Source: Streptomyces sp. A0642
Lineage (GTDB): Bacteria; Actinomycetota; Actinomycetes; Streptomycetales; Streptomycetaceae
Length of the DNA: 64,000 nt
Reading direction: 5' to 3'
Assembly (NCBI RefSeq): GCF_004795105.1
Contig: NZ_SSBL01000019.1
Coordinates: 88,549 to 152,548, forward strand
In this document: positions 48,596-56,485 of the stretch, piece by piece
Numbering within the stretch: position 1 is the stretch's first letter
How the letters are laid out: each line of letters starts with the position of its first letter
Program-made: the position numbers and the translations under genes
The notes under the pieces: model-generated
What the model saw: only the letters and a program-made list of their open reading frames with translations
Databases searched by the model: none
What the model was told of the DNA's origin: nothing

Positions 48596-49464
48596 TGGAC
48601 GAGTACACCGACCGCGCGTACGTCTCCCGGTACGGTGCTGCGGAGTTCGGTCTGCAGGTGATGCGCGAGGGCGTGCCCGGGGACGCGGACAGTCCTGTGA
48701 CCGCGACGTTGCTGCGCGACGGAGAAGCGCCGACTGAGGTGTTCTCGCGGGCCGCCGAGCACCCGGGGGCGGGCGAGTACCTGGTGCGACTGACGAGCCG
48801 GGAAACGGCGACTCCGGGCCCGTACGTGCTGGTGTGGACATACACCGTGGCGGGGGTGGATGAGGAGTGGCGCGTCTGGCTGGAGGTCGGCAAGTCCGCG
48901 CCGTCATACGACATCTTGGCCGAGCCGATGAAGAACATCATCGAGACGACCTGGACCCGGTTCTCCGACCTCTTCGACTTCGCCACCGAGGGTCCTCACC
49001 TACAGACCTACATCCAGTCGAACTTTGGCCGGAACCGCCTGGCCCAGCTGCTACGGATCGCTGTCGGGCGCCTGAACACGGTGGCTCAGCCCTTCCAGAC
49101 CTACACGATCGACGGGGACGGCGGCGCGTCGTTCCCAGTGGAGCGGTGGGGGCCGCTGCTGGAGTCGGCGCTGTACGTGGAGTGCCTGCGGCATCTGATC
49201 CGCAGCTACGTGGAGCAGCCGGAGGTTCAGTCGGGCTCGGGCGTGTCCAGGCTCGACCGGCGGGACTACATGGACCGGTGGTCGGAGGTGCTGGGCACCG
49301 AGGAGCCGGTACTGAAGCAGCAGCTCGAAGTTTTCAAGATCTCGAACATGGGGCTCGGCCGCGCCCGCGTCCTGGTGTCCGGTGGCGTCTTCGGCCGCTG
49401 GGGGCCGACCCGGCTCCCTCTGTCCCATGCCGCCCGCCCGCGCTACATGACCCGTATGTACTGA
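48595..49464 (+). CDS. Putative head-tail connector (neck) protein
   Basis: 289 residues. Residues 1-105 form an Ig-like beta domain (AEFGLQVMREGVPGDADSP, YVLVWTYTVAGVDEEWRVWL). Residues 110-260 are helical, with SALYVECLRHLIRSYVEQPE resembling connector helices. It is followed by small neck genes. Assignment rests on order and domain style. Confidence 0.55.
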   Translation: MDEYTDRAYVSRYGAAEFGLQVMREGVPGDADSPVTATLLRDGEAPTEVFSRAAEHPGAGEYLVRLTSRETATPGPYVLVWTYTVAGVDEEWRVWLEVGKSAPSYDILAEPMKNIIETTWTRFSDLFDFATEGPHLQTYIQSNFGRNRLAQLLRIAVGRLNTVAQPFQTYTIDGDGGASFPVERWGPLLESALYVECLRHLIRSYVEQPEVQSGSGVSRLDRRDYMDRWSEVLGTEEPVLKQQLEVFKISNMGLGRARVLVSGGVFGRWGPTRLPLSHAARPRYMTRMY

Positions 49465-49476
49465 CAGGAGAACATC

Positions 49477-49785
49477 ATGCTGAGCTACACCGTTGCAGAG
49501 GCCGAGGCGCAGATCGTGGAGTGGGTGCGTTCCGGCCTCAACAGTGAATGGACTGACGACGAGAACGCCGTCTCCGTGATCGTCGAGGCGGAGGTCCGCC
49601 TCCCCAAGGGCGCCGAGGGATTCCAGGCGAACGTCAGGACGTACGCCTTCGGCGACGGCAAGAAGGCGGCCATCGTCGACTGGAACCACCTGGGCCACGT
49701 CAGCCGGATCGACTACATCCAGGCCGGTCAGAACGCTGCCCAGTCACTGCGGGCGGCCATGTACCCCGAAGCCAAGGAGAAGTGA
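49477..49785 (+). CDS. Small neck-region protein
   Basis: 102 residues, alpha/beta: an N-terminal helix (VAEAEAQIVEWVRSGLNSEW) and beta strands with FQANVRTYAFGDGKKAAIVD. No family is recognised. CAGGAG precedes the ATG, and its stop overlaps the next ATG. Confidence 0.6.
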   Translation: MLSYTVAEAEAQIVEWVRSGLNSEWTDDENAVSVIVEAEVRLPKGAEGFQANVRTYAFGDGKKAAIVDWNHLGHVSRIDYIQAGQNAAQSLRAAMYPEAKEK

Positions 49786-49961
49786 TGGCCTACACCGTCG
49801 TCATCAAGGCGGGCCTCAGCAATGTGGTCCTGCCGAACGGCAATCTCTACCAGGCCGGTAACACCGTCGTCCTGACCGATGAGCAGTACGGGGTGATGCC
49901 GCAGGCGACGCGGGATGCGGTGCTGGCCTCGGCCGTCATCGTGACCGTTCCGGCGAGCTGA
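49785..49961 (+). CDS. 58-residue neck-region protein
   Basis: Short gene with one-nucleotide ATG/TGA overlaps on both sides. The product reads MAYTVVIKAGLSNVVLPNGN then a YQAGNTVVLTDEQYG segment. It resembles the very small beta proteins placed between connector and head-closure genes in actinophages. The tight overlaps strongly support expression. Confidence 0.65.
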   Translation: MAYTVVIKAGLSNVVLPNGNLYQAGNTVVLTDEQYGVMPQATRDAVLASAVIVTVPAS

Positions 49962-50629
49962 TGTCGACCGTTCGCGGGCAGTACGTGCGGGCCCAGCAGG
50001 ACTGGGCGATCGACCAGGAACGCCTCCGTCACGACCAAGCGCTCCACCACATCGGCGAGAACGCGCTCTTCGCGCTGATGTGGACGGCGCGCGACCACGA
50101 GGCGGGGCTGGTCGGTCTGTGCACGGTGTGCGCGAGCGACCGGATCTCCCAGGCATACGGGCAGGCGTCGAGAAACAAGTGCCCGAACTGTTTCGGTACC
50201 CGGTTCGAGGGCGGGTTCCGGGCGCTGATCGTGCGCCCGGCCGTCTTCACGGACGCGGATGACAGCCAGTCGTTCACCGCGCGCGGCACCGTGGCACCTC
50301 AGGAGGTACATCTGGAGACCACATCGGACTTCCGGGTGCACTCGGGGGACTACGCGATGCGGGCGACCGGCGAGCGACTGCAACTGCGGGTACCTCAGCG
50401 CACCACGCTGCGGACCGGCTTCGGGACTCCGTACCAGCGCGAGGTCGCGACGGCGTACAACCTGACGCGGGCGGCCGTCGAGGACCCGGAGTCGGTGGCC
50501 TACATGCTGCCGCCCGCCGAGACGGACGACTTGGTCGAGATCTTGTCGCGCACCGGCGCGGTCCCGCCGTCGTTCGCCGACATTGAAATAATTCGTGCTC
50601 CGCTGATTCCGCTGTACGAGCGAGACTGA
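49961..50629 (+). CDS. Neck protein with zinc ribbon
   Basis: 222 residues. The N-terminal helix is followed by CTVCASDRISQAYG and KCPNCFGTRFEGG, a four-Cys zinc ribbon (about residues 54-78). The remainder is a beta-rich virion-like domain (RATGERLQLRVPQRTTLRTG). A head-closure or stopper role is likely by position; the ribbon resembles those in actinophage head-completion proteins. Confidence 0.6.
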   Translation: MSTVRGQYVRAQQDWAIDQERLRHDQALHHIGENALFALMWTARDHEAGLVGLCTVCASDRISQAYGQASRNKCPNCFGTRFEGGFRALIVRPAVFTDADDSQSFTARGTVAPQEVHLETTSDFRVHSGDYAMRATGERLQLRVPQRTTLRTGFGTPYQREVATAYNLTRAAVEDPESVAYMLPPAETDDLVEILSRTGAVPPSFADIEIIRAPLIPLYERD

Positions 50630-50637
50630 CTGACGTA

Positions 50638-50663
50638 CCCGCCAAGAACCCACCACCGCGAGG
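50638..50663 (+). repeat. Start-associated sequence, variant
   Basis: CCCGCCAAGAAC and, a few bases on, CACCGCGAGG are diverged pieces of the left-arm start element before thyX. It is the only copy seen right of 17.1 kb. Confidence 0.4.
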
Positions 50664-50670
50664 CTCACCC

Positions 50671-51387
50671 ATGACCGACATCACCCTGCGTTCCGACGTT
50701 TCCGTCGAACTGGTCAAGCACAACGCCTGCGACTCCGACGTCCTATGGGCCGCCCGTGTCTCCACCGTTGGCCAGCGCTCGTTCACCGAGGACGTCGAGG
50801 AGAGCCGCGAGAAGGGTCTGATCAACTACCTGATACGTGACCGGCACGGATCGCCGTTCGAACACACGTCGATGACGTTCCTGATCAGCGCGCCGATCTT
50901 CGTATTCAGAGAGTTCATGCGGCACCGCGTCGGCTGGTCGTACAACGAGGAGTCCGGCCGCTACAAGGAGCTGGAGCCGGTCTTCTACGTGCCGGGCGAG
51001 GACCGCAGGCTGGTGCAGGAGGGCAAGCCCGGCCGCTATGAGTTCGTGCAGGGCACGCTGGAGCAATACGGCGTAGTGCGCACGAACCTGACGTCGGTCA
51101 GCGAGGACGCCTACTACTGCTACCAGGGGATGCTGGCGGCCGGGGTCGCTCGCGAAGTCGCGCGCATGTGCCTGCCGTTGAACATCTACAGCTCGATGTA
51201 CGCCACGTGCAACGCGCGCTCTCTCATGCACTTCCTCGGCCTGCGGACCACGCATGCTGACGCCGTGGTGCCGTCGTTCCCGCAGAGGGAGATCGAAATG
51301 GTCGGCGAGCAGATGGAGGCTCTCTGGGCGGAGCTGATGCCGATCACGTACGCAGCATTCGGTGCGAACGGCCGCGTCGCACCTTAG
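50671..51387 (+). CDS. thyX: Flavin-dependent thymidylate synthase
   Basis: 238 residues. The ThyX signature RHRVGWSYNEESGRY (RHR about residues 84-86) is intact. The enzyme makes dTMP from dUMP using FAD, NADPH and methylene-tetrahydrofolate. With the dCTP deaminase encoded at 19154 it could supply thymidine nucleotides for phage DNA. It sits as an isolated metabolic gene between neck genes, with a start-associated variant before it and a T-tract terminator after it, so it looks like a moved-in unit. Confidence 0.95.
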   Translation: MTDITLRSDVSVELVKHNACDSDVLWAARVSTVGQRSFTEDVEESREKGLINYLIRDRHGSPFEHTSMTFLISAPIFVFREFMRHRVGWSYNEESGRYKELEPVFYVPGEDRRLVQEGKPGRYEFVQGTLEQYGVVRTNLTSVSEDAYYCYQGMLAAGVAREVARMCLPLNIYSSMYATCNARSLMHFLGLRTTHADAVVPSFPQREIEMVGEQMEALWAELMPITYAAFGANGRVAP

Positions 51388-51406
51388 GCTCCAAGCGGCA
51401 CGGAAG

Positions 51407-51441
51407 AGCGCCCAAGGGTGGGGACCCTGCGGGCGCTTTTT
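51407..51441 (+). terminator. Intrinsic terminator with T tract
   Basis: Nested stem AGCGCCC...GGGCGCT with inner AGGGT/ACCCT and five T residues at the end, 19 nt after the thyX stop. Confidence 0.8.
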
Positions 51442-51459
51442 CGTGCCCCGCCAGAGACC

Positions 51460-51493
51460 CTGTCCGTGCCCTCCCAGCCACCTCAAGAGGTGA
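51460..51493 (+). promoter_or_regulatory. Bipartite late element 13
   Basis: CTGTCC, 18 nt, CAAGAGGTGA, 18 nt before the ATG at 51512. GCCCTCCC (51468-51475) pairs perfectly with GGGAGGGC (51498-51505), the ribosome-binding site. Confidence 0.6.
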
Positions 51494-51511
51494 GGCAGGG
51501 AGGGCGCTGTC

Positions 51512-52240
51512 ATGCCGCAGGTCGAGGTCCCTGAGGTTCACCTGGTTACGGTTCCCGACCGTATGATCATGATCGAGAAAGGGCTGTCGGCCGGGGTAGC
51601 ACGGGCTGCGGCCCGGGAGGCGGTCCGGCAGGCACGTCGGCGGATGCCGAAGATGTCCGGCGCGGCCGCGCGCGGCCTGCAGCCGCTCTACGGCAAGGGG
51701 TACTTCGGCATTCAGTGGGCGACCTCGGTGGTCTGGTACCAGGACCACGGTACGAATCCGTTCACGATGCGCAGCCTGGCGGGCAAGATCATTCCGATGT
51801 GGATCGACGACCCGACCGGCCAGGAGCGCCGCGACAACCCGAAGGCCAAGGTCCGGACCACCGAGAGCGGCAAGATCCAGGTGCTGATCTTCCGGCGGGC
51901 CGCCCTGATCGGTCAGCGGAAGAAAATCTACCGGCGGGATCCGGCGACGGGCCTGCGAGTCCTGGTATCGGACAAGCCGATGTCGTACCCGGGCGCGCCT
52001 GGCCGGATCTCGCGCCGTGAGGCCGGGAAGCCGTGGACGGCGCCGGGCAAGCGGCCGGGTGCCATCGCCTCGGGCAACGTGGGTGTGCGGTGGCGGCACC
52101 CCGGCATCAAGCCGCGCTCCTTCTTGAACACGTCGATGACGCAGGCGGCCCAGAAGACTGGGGTGCTGGCGCAGCGGGTCTACGTGGCGGACAAGGGGTG
52201 GCGGAACTATGTGAGACTCCACGGTGAGGAATTCAAATGA
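51512..52240 (+). CDS. Putative head-tail joining/tail completion protein
   Basis: 242 residues. The N-terminal helix (GVARAAAREAVRQARRRMPK) followed by WYQDHGTNPF and beta strands resembles HK97 gp10-type tail-completion proteins. The basic C-terminal region contains WRHPGIKPRSFLNTSMTQAA, a typical motif of that group. The start overlaps no other gene; its stop overlaps the ART-like gene by 4 nt. Confidence 0.65.
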   Translation: MPQVEVPEVHLVTVPDRMIMIEKGLSAGVARAAAREAVRQARRRMPKMSGAAARGLQPLYGKGYFGIQWATSVVWYQDHGTNPFTMRSLAGKIIPMWIDDPTGQERRDNPKAKVRTTESGKIQVLIFRRAALIGQRKKIYRRDPATGLRVLVSDKPMSYPGAPGRISRREAGKPWTAPGKRPGAIASGNVGVRWRHPGIKPRSFLNTSMTQAAQKTGVLAQRVYVADKGWRNYVRLHGEEFK

Positions 52241-52959
52241 CGCTGGTCTGGTCGGAGATCATGAAGCTGGGCTCGTGGAAGCCGTTCGATGGCGAGGAGA
52301 ACATCCACCCCAACGACGTGGAAGGTCATGTCCTCCGTGACGACCTGGATCGGGGTCATATCGACAGGCTGGCCGACTCGATCAGGCAGCACGGTTACAG
52401 CCCGGAGCGGCACGGCCAGCTCGGCTTGAACGTCACGGACCACGGCGAGAACGTCTATCACCACGCCAACGGCTCGGAGACGCACCCCGAGGACACCAGG
52501 CACCACGAGCACCTGCTGCACGCACTCAGGGACGTAGGGCACGGCGAGGTGCCCATGCACATCCATGACCAGTCGTCAGACCCTGAGACCGGCGAAGGTC
52601 CGCCGAAGTACTACCACGGCACTACGGCGGAGGACCTGGAGCAGGTCCATCCCAACCACGGCACCACGGGCAACTTCGGCAACACCCTCGGCATCCACGA
52701 GCCCGGCTACGCCTATGCGACCAGCAAGAGCAATGCACAGCACTACGCCGATACGGCGGCAATGACCCATGGCGGCCGGGCCCGCGTCTACGAGGTCCAC
52801 CCCAACGGGCCGGTGGAGAAGGACCCGAGTCACGACGCCCACGGCAATGCTCGGGGGAACTTCCAGGACGACGTCCGCTCGAAGCACGGCTTCACCGTGC
52901 TTGGTGAAGAGGGCCCTGGACACGAAGAACACGACGAGGACGAGGACCACTGGCACTGA
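52237..52959 (+). CDS. Arr-like ADP-ribosyltransferase candidate
   Basis: 240 residues. The N-terminal half (HIDRLADSIRQHGYSPERHG, HHEHLLHALRDVG) resembles ParB-like substrate-handling folds. Residues 125-215 follow rifampin ADP-ribosyltransferase (Arr): YHGT with His about 127, YAYATSKSNAQHYADTA (Tyr 158/160), RVYEVHPNGPVEKDPS with Asp about 196, the H-Y-D triad. The spacing is close to Arr. It is coupled to the tail-completion gene and precedes the tail terminator, so it may be carried in the virion. The target is unknown. Confidence 0.65.
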   Translation: MTLVWSEIMKLGSWKPFDGEENIHPNDVEGHVLRDDLDRGHIDRLADSIRQHGYSPERHGQLGLNVTDHGENVYHHANGSETHPEDTRHHEHLLHALRDVGHGEVPMHIHDQSSDPETGEGPPKYYHGTTAEDLEQVHPNHGTTGNFGNTLGIHEPGYAYATSKSNAQHYADTAAMTHGGRARVYEVHPNGPVEKDPSHDAHGNARGNFQDDVRSKHGFTVLGEEGPGHEEHDEDEDHWH

Positions 52960-52966
52960 GCCGGGC

Positions 52967-53001
52967 CTGTCCGCCCCTTCTCCGTCTGCCTCAAGGGGTG
53001 A
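52967..53001 (+). promoter_or_regulatory. Bipartite late element 14
   Basis: CTGTCC, 19 nt, CAAGGGGTGA, 18 nt before the ATG at 53020. A perfect 14-bp stem (52973-52986 with 53000-53013) buries the ribosome-binding site, the strongest of the sequestering hairpins. Confidence 0.65.
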
Positions 53002-53019
53002 CGGAGAAGGGGCTCATCC

Positions 53020-53655
53020 ATGTACGTCACCAAGGTCAAGACGCTCGGCATCGAGGCACTCCACGCCGCGTTCGACGATCAGTACCCGGTAGCGGAGTTC
53101 CGGGGGCTGCATGCCAGCCTGGAGTACCCGGTCAAGGCAGTTCAGCTGCCCGAGGTGTGGCTTCGGTACTCCGACACGGATCCGCTGCGGCAGTCAGGCG
53201 TCGCCCACGCCGAGAACACCCACCCCGACTCGGGCGCCAAGGTGCAGCCCTACACCCGGTGGCGGTTCCAGGGGTCGTGGGAGTTCGTGGTGGTGGCGCT
53301 GTCCTCGGTGGAACGGGACCGGGTGTACGACGAGCTGATTGCGACGATCGCGTGGTCCGGCTTCGACTCCAAGCGCGGCCGGTTCCGGCAGTACTTGGAG
53401 AACAACGACCTGATCGACCTCACGATCCGCACGGACCAGATCGAGTCGACCGGTGAGAACGCGGAGCCCGGAACGCCGTGGGGGACGGACGAGGTGCTGT
53501 ACGAGCGAACGCTGAACGTCGACCTGATCGGCGACTTCGTCCCGGACCCGGAGACCGGGCTGATCGTGCCGTTGTCGAAGATCCAGGTCGTGCCGTCCGT
53601 GGATCTCGCCTTGGATGACGCGGCTCGCGGGGACGGCTTCGGCGACTGGCACTGA
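53020..53655 (+). CDS. Putative tail terminator protein
   Basis: 211 residues. It is located between the joining protein and tail sheath, where tail terminators lie in contractile-tail phages. YTRWRFQGSWEFVVVALSSV, DELIATIAWSGFDSKR and RTLNVDLIGDF match the alpha/beta pattern of terminators. Its own late element and hairpin precede it. Confidence 0.65.
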   Translation: MYVTKVKTLGIEALHAAFDDQYPVAEFRGLHASLEYPVKAVQLPEVWLRYSDTDPLRQSGVAHAENTHPDSGAKVQPYTRWRFQGSWEFVVVALSSVERDRVYDELIATIAWSGFDSKRGRFRQYLENNDLIDLTIRTDQIESTGENAEPGTPWGTDEVLYERTLNVDLIGDFVPDPETGLIVPLSKIQVVPSVDLALDDAARGDGFGDWH

Positions 53656-53715
53656 ACTACCAGAACTACCAGTGACCTACCAATTTCTCCCGGACTAGTA
53701 GTTCGCGCGTGCCCA

Positions 53716-53749
53716 CTGTCTCGCACGGTGCTGCGACCCCAAGGGGTGA
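53716..53749 (+). promoter_or_regulatory. Bipartite late element 15
   Basis: CTGTCT, 18 nt, CAAGGGGTGA, 27 nt before the sheath ATG at 53777. Confidence 0.6.
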
Positions 53750-53776
53750 CAGCAACCGACGTGACTGGTGGGTGGC

Positions 53777-55309
53777 ATGCCCGACATCTCTTCCGCGACG
53801 TACACACCGCCCGGTGTGTACGTCAGCGATGCTTCGACTCCGGTCGTCACCCCCCGCTCGGTGTCGACCAACACGGTAACGATCATTGGTCCAGCTCTCG
53901 GGTTCGAGACGCTGACCGAGGTCTTGACGGTGTACTCGGCGTCACCGACGTCGCTGTCCCAGCGGGGGGTGTACGCCTCGGCCGTCGTGGGGCCGCCTGC
54001 CATTGCCGCGCCGGTGGTGCGGACGCTCGCGGGGACACTCATGGTCTACGGCGACGACTACACCTTCGAGGTCGTGGCGGGATCCGGCAGCGCCTCGACG
54101 GCGGTGACGCAGATCCGGCGGCTGTCGGCCGACGAGGCGGACCTGACGAAGCCGTCGCCGAACGGGCTGAAGGACGGCGACCAGGTCCGAATCACGTACG
54201 GCTTCACGTCGGCGGCGTACTACGAGCCGACGCTGTATGAGGACTACGACCAGATCGTGGCCGCGTACGGACCGGCCATGGTGTCGGTCGCCCCCACGGA
54301 CATCACGCAGTCGCAGGTTGCCTCGGCGATGACTCTGGCCTCGAAGATCGCGCTGGAGAACGGTGCTGCGTCGGTGCTGTGCGTGCCGACGAATCCGGCG
54401 GCGGGTGCCGACTTCCGGGCGCAGCTGGCGGCGGCCTACAAGAAGGTCGAGGCGGACTACCGGGCGCAGTTGCTGGTGCCGCTGTTCGTGGATGGCCCCT
54501 ATGACGCGCACACGCCGACGAACGTGGCCAACCTCCTGTCGGACGTGAACCTGCACTGCGAGACGGCGGCCGCCGACGGGTTCGGCCGGATCGCGTTCAC
54601 CGGCACGGCCACGGCGTACGACAACGCGACCGGCCACGACCAGCTGGCGCTGCAGCAGAACAGCAAGCGGCTGGTGCTGGCCTATCCGAACCGGCTGCTG
54701 GCGTTCAACAGCGCGGTGAACGCTTCGACGGAGGTCGACGGGTTCTACCTCGCGGCCGCGATGGCGGGGCGCCTGGCGCGCAACCCGGTGGCCCGGGGTC
54801 TGAGCCGTCAGCCGGTGTCGTCCTTCAGTGGTCTCCCGGCACCGGTGTACCAGCAGATGACGCGGACGTTCAAGAACAACCTGTCCCGGTCCGGCGTCTG
54901 TGTGGCGGAGATCAACCAGGCCAACCAGCTGGTGGTCCGGCACGGGCTGTCGACGCAGATGCAGTCGATCCTGACGCAGGAGATCTCGCTGACGCGGATC
55001 GGCGACACCCTGCTGCAGATGGTCCAGAGCGGCATGGAGAACTCGGGCCTGATCGGTGAGCCGATCACCCCTGAGATGACGACGAACGTCAAGGGGTCGC
55101 TGATCGGCCTGCTGGAGCAGGCTGTCGCCGACGCGGTGATCGTGTCATATGCCAACGTGCAGGTCCGGCAGCTGAGCGCGGACCCCTCGATCATCGAGGC
55201 GACGTTCTCGTACAAGCCCGCGATCCCGATGAACTACGTCGTGATCAAGTTCGCTGTCGACCTGAACACCGGCGACACCACGGCCGAGGAGCCGCAGGAA
55301 GCCGCCTGA
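53777..55309 (+). CDS. Tail sheath protein
   Basis: 510 residues from ATG 53777; GTG 53768 is an alternative. YTPPGVYVSD at the N-terminus, a central domain (DFRAQLAAAYKKVEADYRAQ) and the C-terminal KPAIPMNYVVIKFAVDLNTG are the layout of phage contractile sheaths. It forms the contracting outer tube and defines this phage as a myovirus type. Strong expression is expected: own late element, two terminators after it. Confidence 0.9.
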   Translation: MPDISSATYTPPGVYVSDASTPVVTPRSVSTNTVTIIGPALGFETLTEVLTVYSASPTSLSQRGVYASAVVGPPAIAAPVVRTLAGTLMVYGDDYTFEVVAGSGSASTAVTQIRRLSADEADLTKPSPNGLKDGDQVRITYGFTSAAYYEPTLYEDYDQIVAAYGPAMVSVAPTDITQSQVASAMTLASKIALENGAASVLCVPTNPAAGADFRAQLAAAYKKVEADYRAQLLVPLFVDGPYDAHTPTNVANLLSDVNLHCETAAADGFGRIAFTGTATAYDNATGHDQLALQQNSKRLVLAYPNRLLAFNSAVNASTEVDGFYLAAAMAGRLARNPVARGLSRQPVSSFSGLPAPVYQQMTRTFKNNLSRSGVCVAEINQANQLVVRHGLSTQMQSILTQEISLTRIGDTLLQMVQSGMENSGLIGEPITPEMTTNVKGSLIGLLEQAVADAVIVSYANVQVRQLSADPSIIEATFSYKPAIPMNYVVIKFAVDLNTGDTTAEEPQEAA

Positions 55310-55313
55310 GCCC

Positions 55314-55348
55314 GGCGCGGCAGGCCGTGACGGGCTACCTGCCGCGCC
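55314..55348 (+). terminator. Hairpin terminator
   Basis: GGCGCGGCAGG and its perfect 11-bp complement with a 13-nt loop, just after the sheath stop. Confidence 0.65.
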
Positions 55349-55352
55349 TTCG

Positions 55353-55386
55353 AGAGGACCCCGGGGTGAGGGCCCCGGGGTCCTCT
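55353..55386 (+). terminator. Hairpin terminator, second of a pair
   Basis: AGAGGACCCCGGGG and its perfect 14-bp complement with a 6-nt loop. Confidence 0.75.
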
Positions 55387-55387
55387 G

Positions 55388-55422
55388 CTGTCCGCAGGCG
55401 CACGGCTGGCCGTAGGGGGTGA
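55388..55422 (+). promoter_or_regulatory. Bipartite late element 16
   Basis: CTGTCC, 19 nt, TAGGGGGTGA, 24 nt before the tube ATG. CCGTAG/CTACGG (55410-55431) can form a small hairpin around its second block. Confidence 0.65.
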
Positions 55423-55446
55423 GACCTACGGATGGGGTGGTGAGCA

Positions 55447-55950
55447 ATGCCTGCTGGTAAGGCACGCGTTACCGGCTCCGGCTACTCGACCTTCGTGTAC
55501 GCCGGTAAGCCGATCGCATATCTGATCAGCGTCGAGGATGCGGGGCAGCGGGCCTGGTCGGACAAGGGCCAGGCGTACTCCTTCATCCACCCGATGGGCA
55601 GCCGGGTACCTACGGAGATCGCGACCTCGCGCGTGCTCGCCGGGGCGACACTGCAGCTGACGATCCAGGAGCTGTGGAACCAGGCGCACTGGGAGCACAT
55701 GGCCGGGATGGCTGGCACCAGCAACATCGTCGAGATCTTCGAGCGGCTGAGCCGTACAGCGAACTACGTGACCGCGCAGACGATCATCAAGCCGCCAGGC
55801 ACCGAGTCCACCCCTTCGAAGTGGCGCGGAAAGATCTACCACAACGTGACGATCGTTGACATCGCGGACGGGGACACGCTCACCGTCGGTGGCCTGGACG
55901 TCGCCAAGCCTGTGGTCTGCGCATACACCCACACCACCCCGCTGCGCTGA
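55447..55950 (+). CDS. Tail tube protein
   Basis: 167 residues, the right size for the tube of a contractile tail. STFVYAGKPIAYLISVEDAG, QAYSFIHPMGSRVPTEIATS and ATLQLTIQELWNQAHWEHMA give the beta-sandwich pattern of tube proteins. It lies between sheath and chaperone genes as expected. Its own late element implies high expression. Confidence 0.85.
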   Translation: MPAGKARVTGSGYSTFVYAGKPIAYLISVEDAGQRAWSDKGQAYSFIHPMGSRVPTEIATSRVLAGATLQLTIQELWNQAHWEHMAGMAGTSNIVEIFERLSRTANYVTAQTIIKPPGTESTPSKWRGKIYHNVTIVDIADGDTLTVGGLDVAKPVVCAYTHTTPLR

Positions 55951-55963
55951 CCAGGAGCACACG

Positions 55964-56485
55964 ATGAGCGACACCTACGGCACCTACGACCCCGCCGACC
56001 GGCCGGGCCGCAAGGCCACCGCGCCGGAGGCCGTATCGACGCTGACTGCGGAGGACGGCACGGTGCTGCCGTCCTTCGATCAGCGGCACTCCGAGAACTT
56101 TCGGGGGCTGCTCTACATCGGATCGCTGACCGAGCGGTTCTCCTGGCTGGGCCATGACTTCGTCATCCGGACCCTGGCTGTCGACGAACTGCTGGCGGTG
56201 TCGCTGGTGCTGAAGGAGTACCAGGGCACGGGCGGCGGCGAGCAGCTGGCCTACGCGACCGCCATGGTGAGTATGTCCGTGGTCTCCGTGGACGGCGAGG
56301 AGCTGCCCGCCCCGATCGGAGAGGACCAGAAGCTGGCCGAATGGGCGCACCGGCGCTTCGCGTACGTCAAGAACAACTGGTACCAGTACACGATCTCCCA
56401 TGTCTTCCAGAAGTACCTGGAGCTGGAGGACAAGGCGCAGCAGGTGGTTGATGCGATGGGAAAAGCCTTCGCCTCGACGGACTAG
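55964..56485 (+). CDS. Tail assembly chaperone, short form (G)
   Basis: 173 residues, acidic, helical. Located between tail tube and tape measure, as tail assembly chaperones are. CAGGAG precedes the ATG. Its last codons include the in-phase slippery site GGGAAAA (56458-56464); the short form ends at TAG 56483. It is expected to bind the tape measure during tail assembly. Confidence 0.85.
   Translation: MSDTYGTYDPADRPGRKATAPEAVSTLTAEDGTVLPSFDQRHSENFRGLLYIGSLTERFSWLGHDFVIRTLAVDELLAVSLVLKEYQGTGGGEQLAYATAMVSMSVVSVDGEELPAPIGEDQKLAEWAHRRFAYVKNNWYQYTISHVFQKYLELEDKAQQVVDAMGKAFASTD
56458..56464 (+). promoter_or_regulatory. Programmed -1 frameshift slippery site
   Basis: G-GGA-AAA is in the exact X-XXY-YYZ phase of the chaperone frame, seven codons before its stop. 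After a -1 slip, reading goes AGC CTT CGC and continues open to 56904. Confidence 0.88.

Noticed and set aside
53656..53703. Repeated AACTACCAG and an inverted CTAGTAGTT upstream of the sheath element
   Set aside because: The repeats are short (9 bp) and imperfect, and they occur only here. They may be a weak terminator for the tail terminator gene, but I cannot support this.
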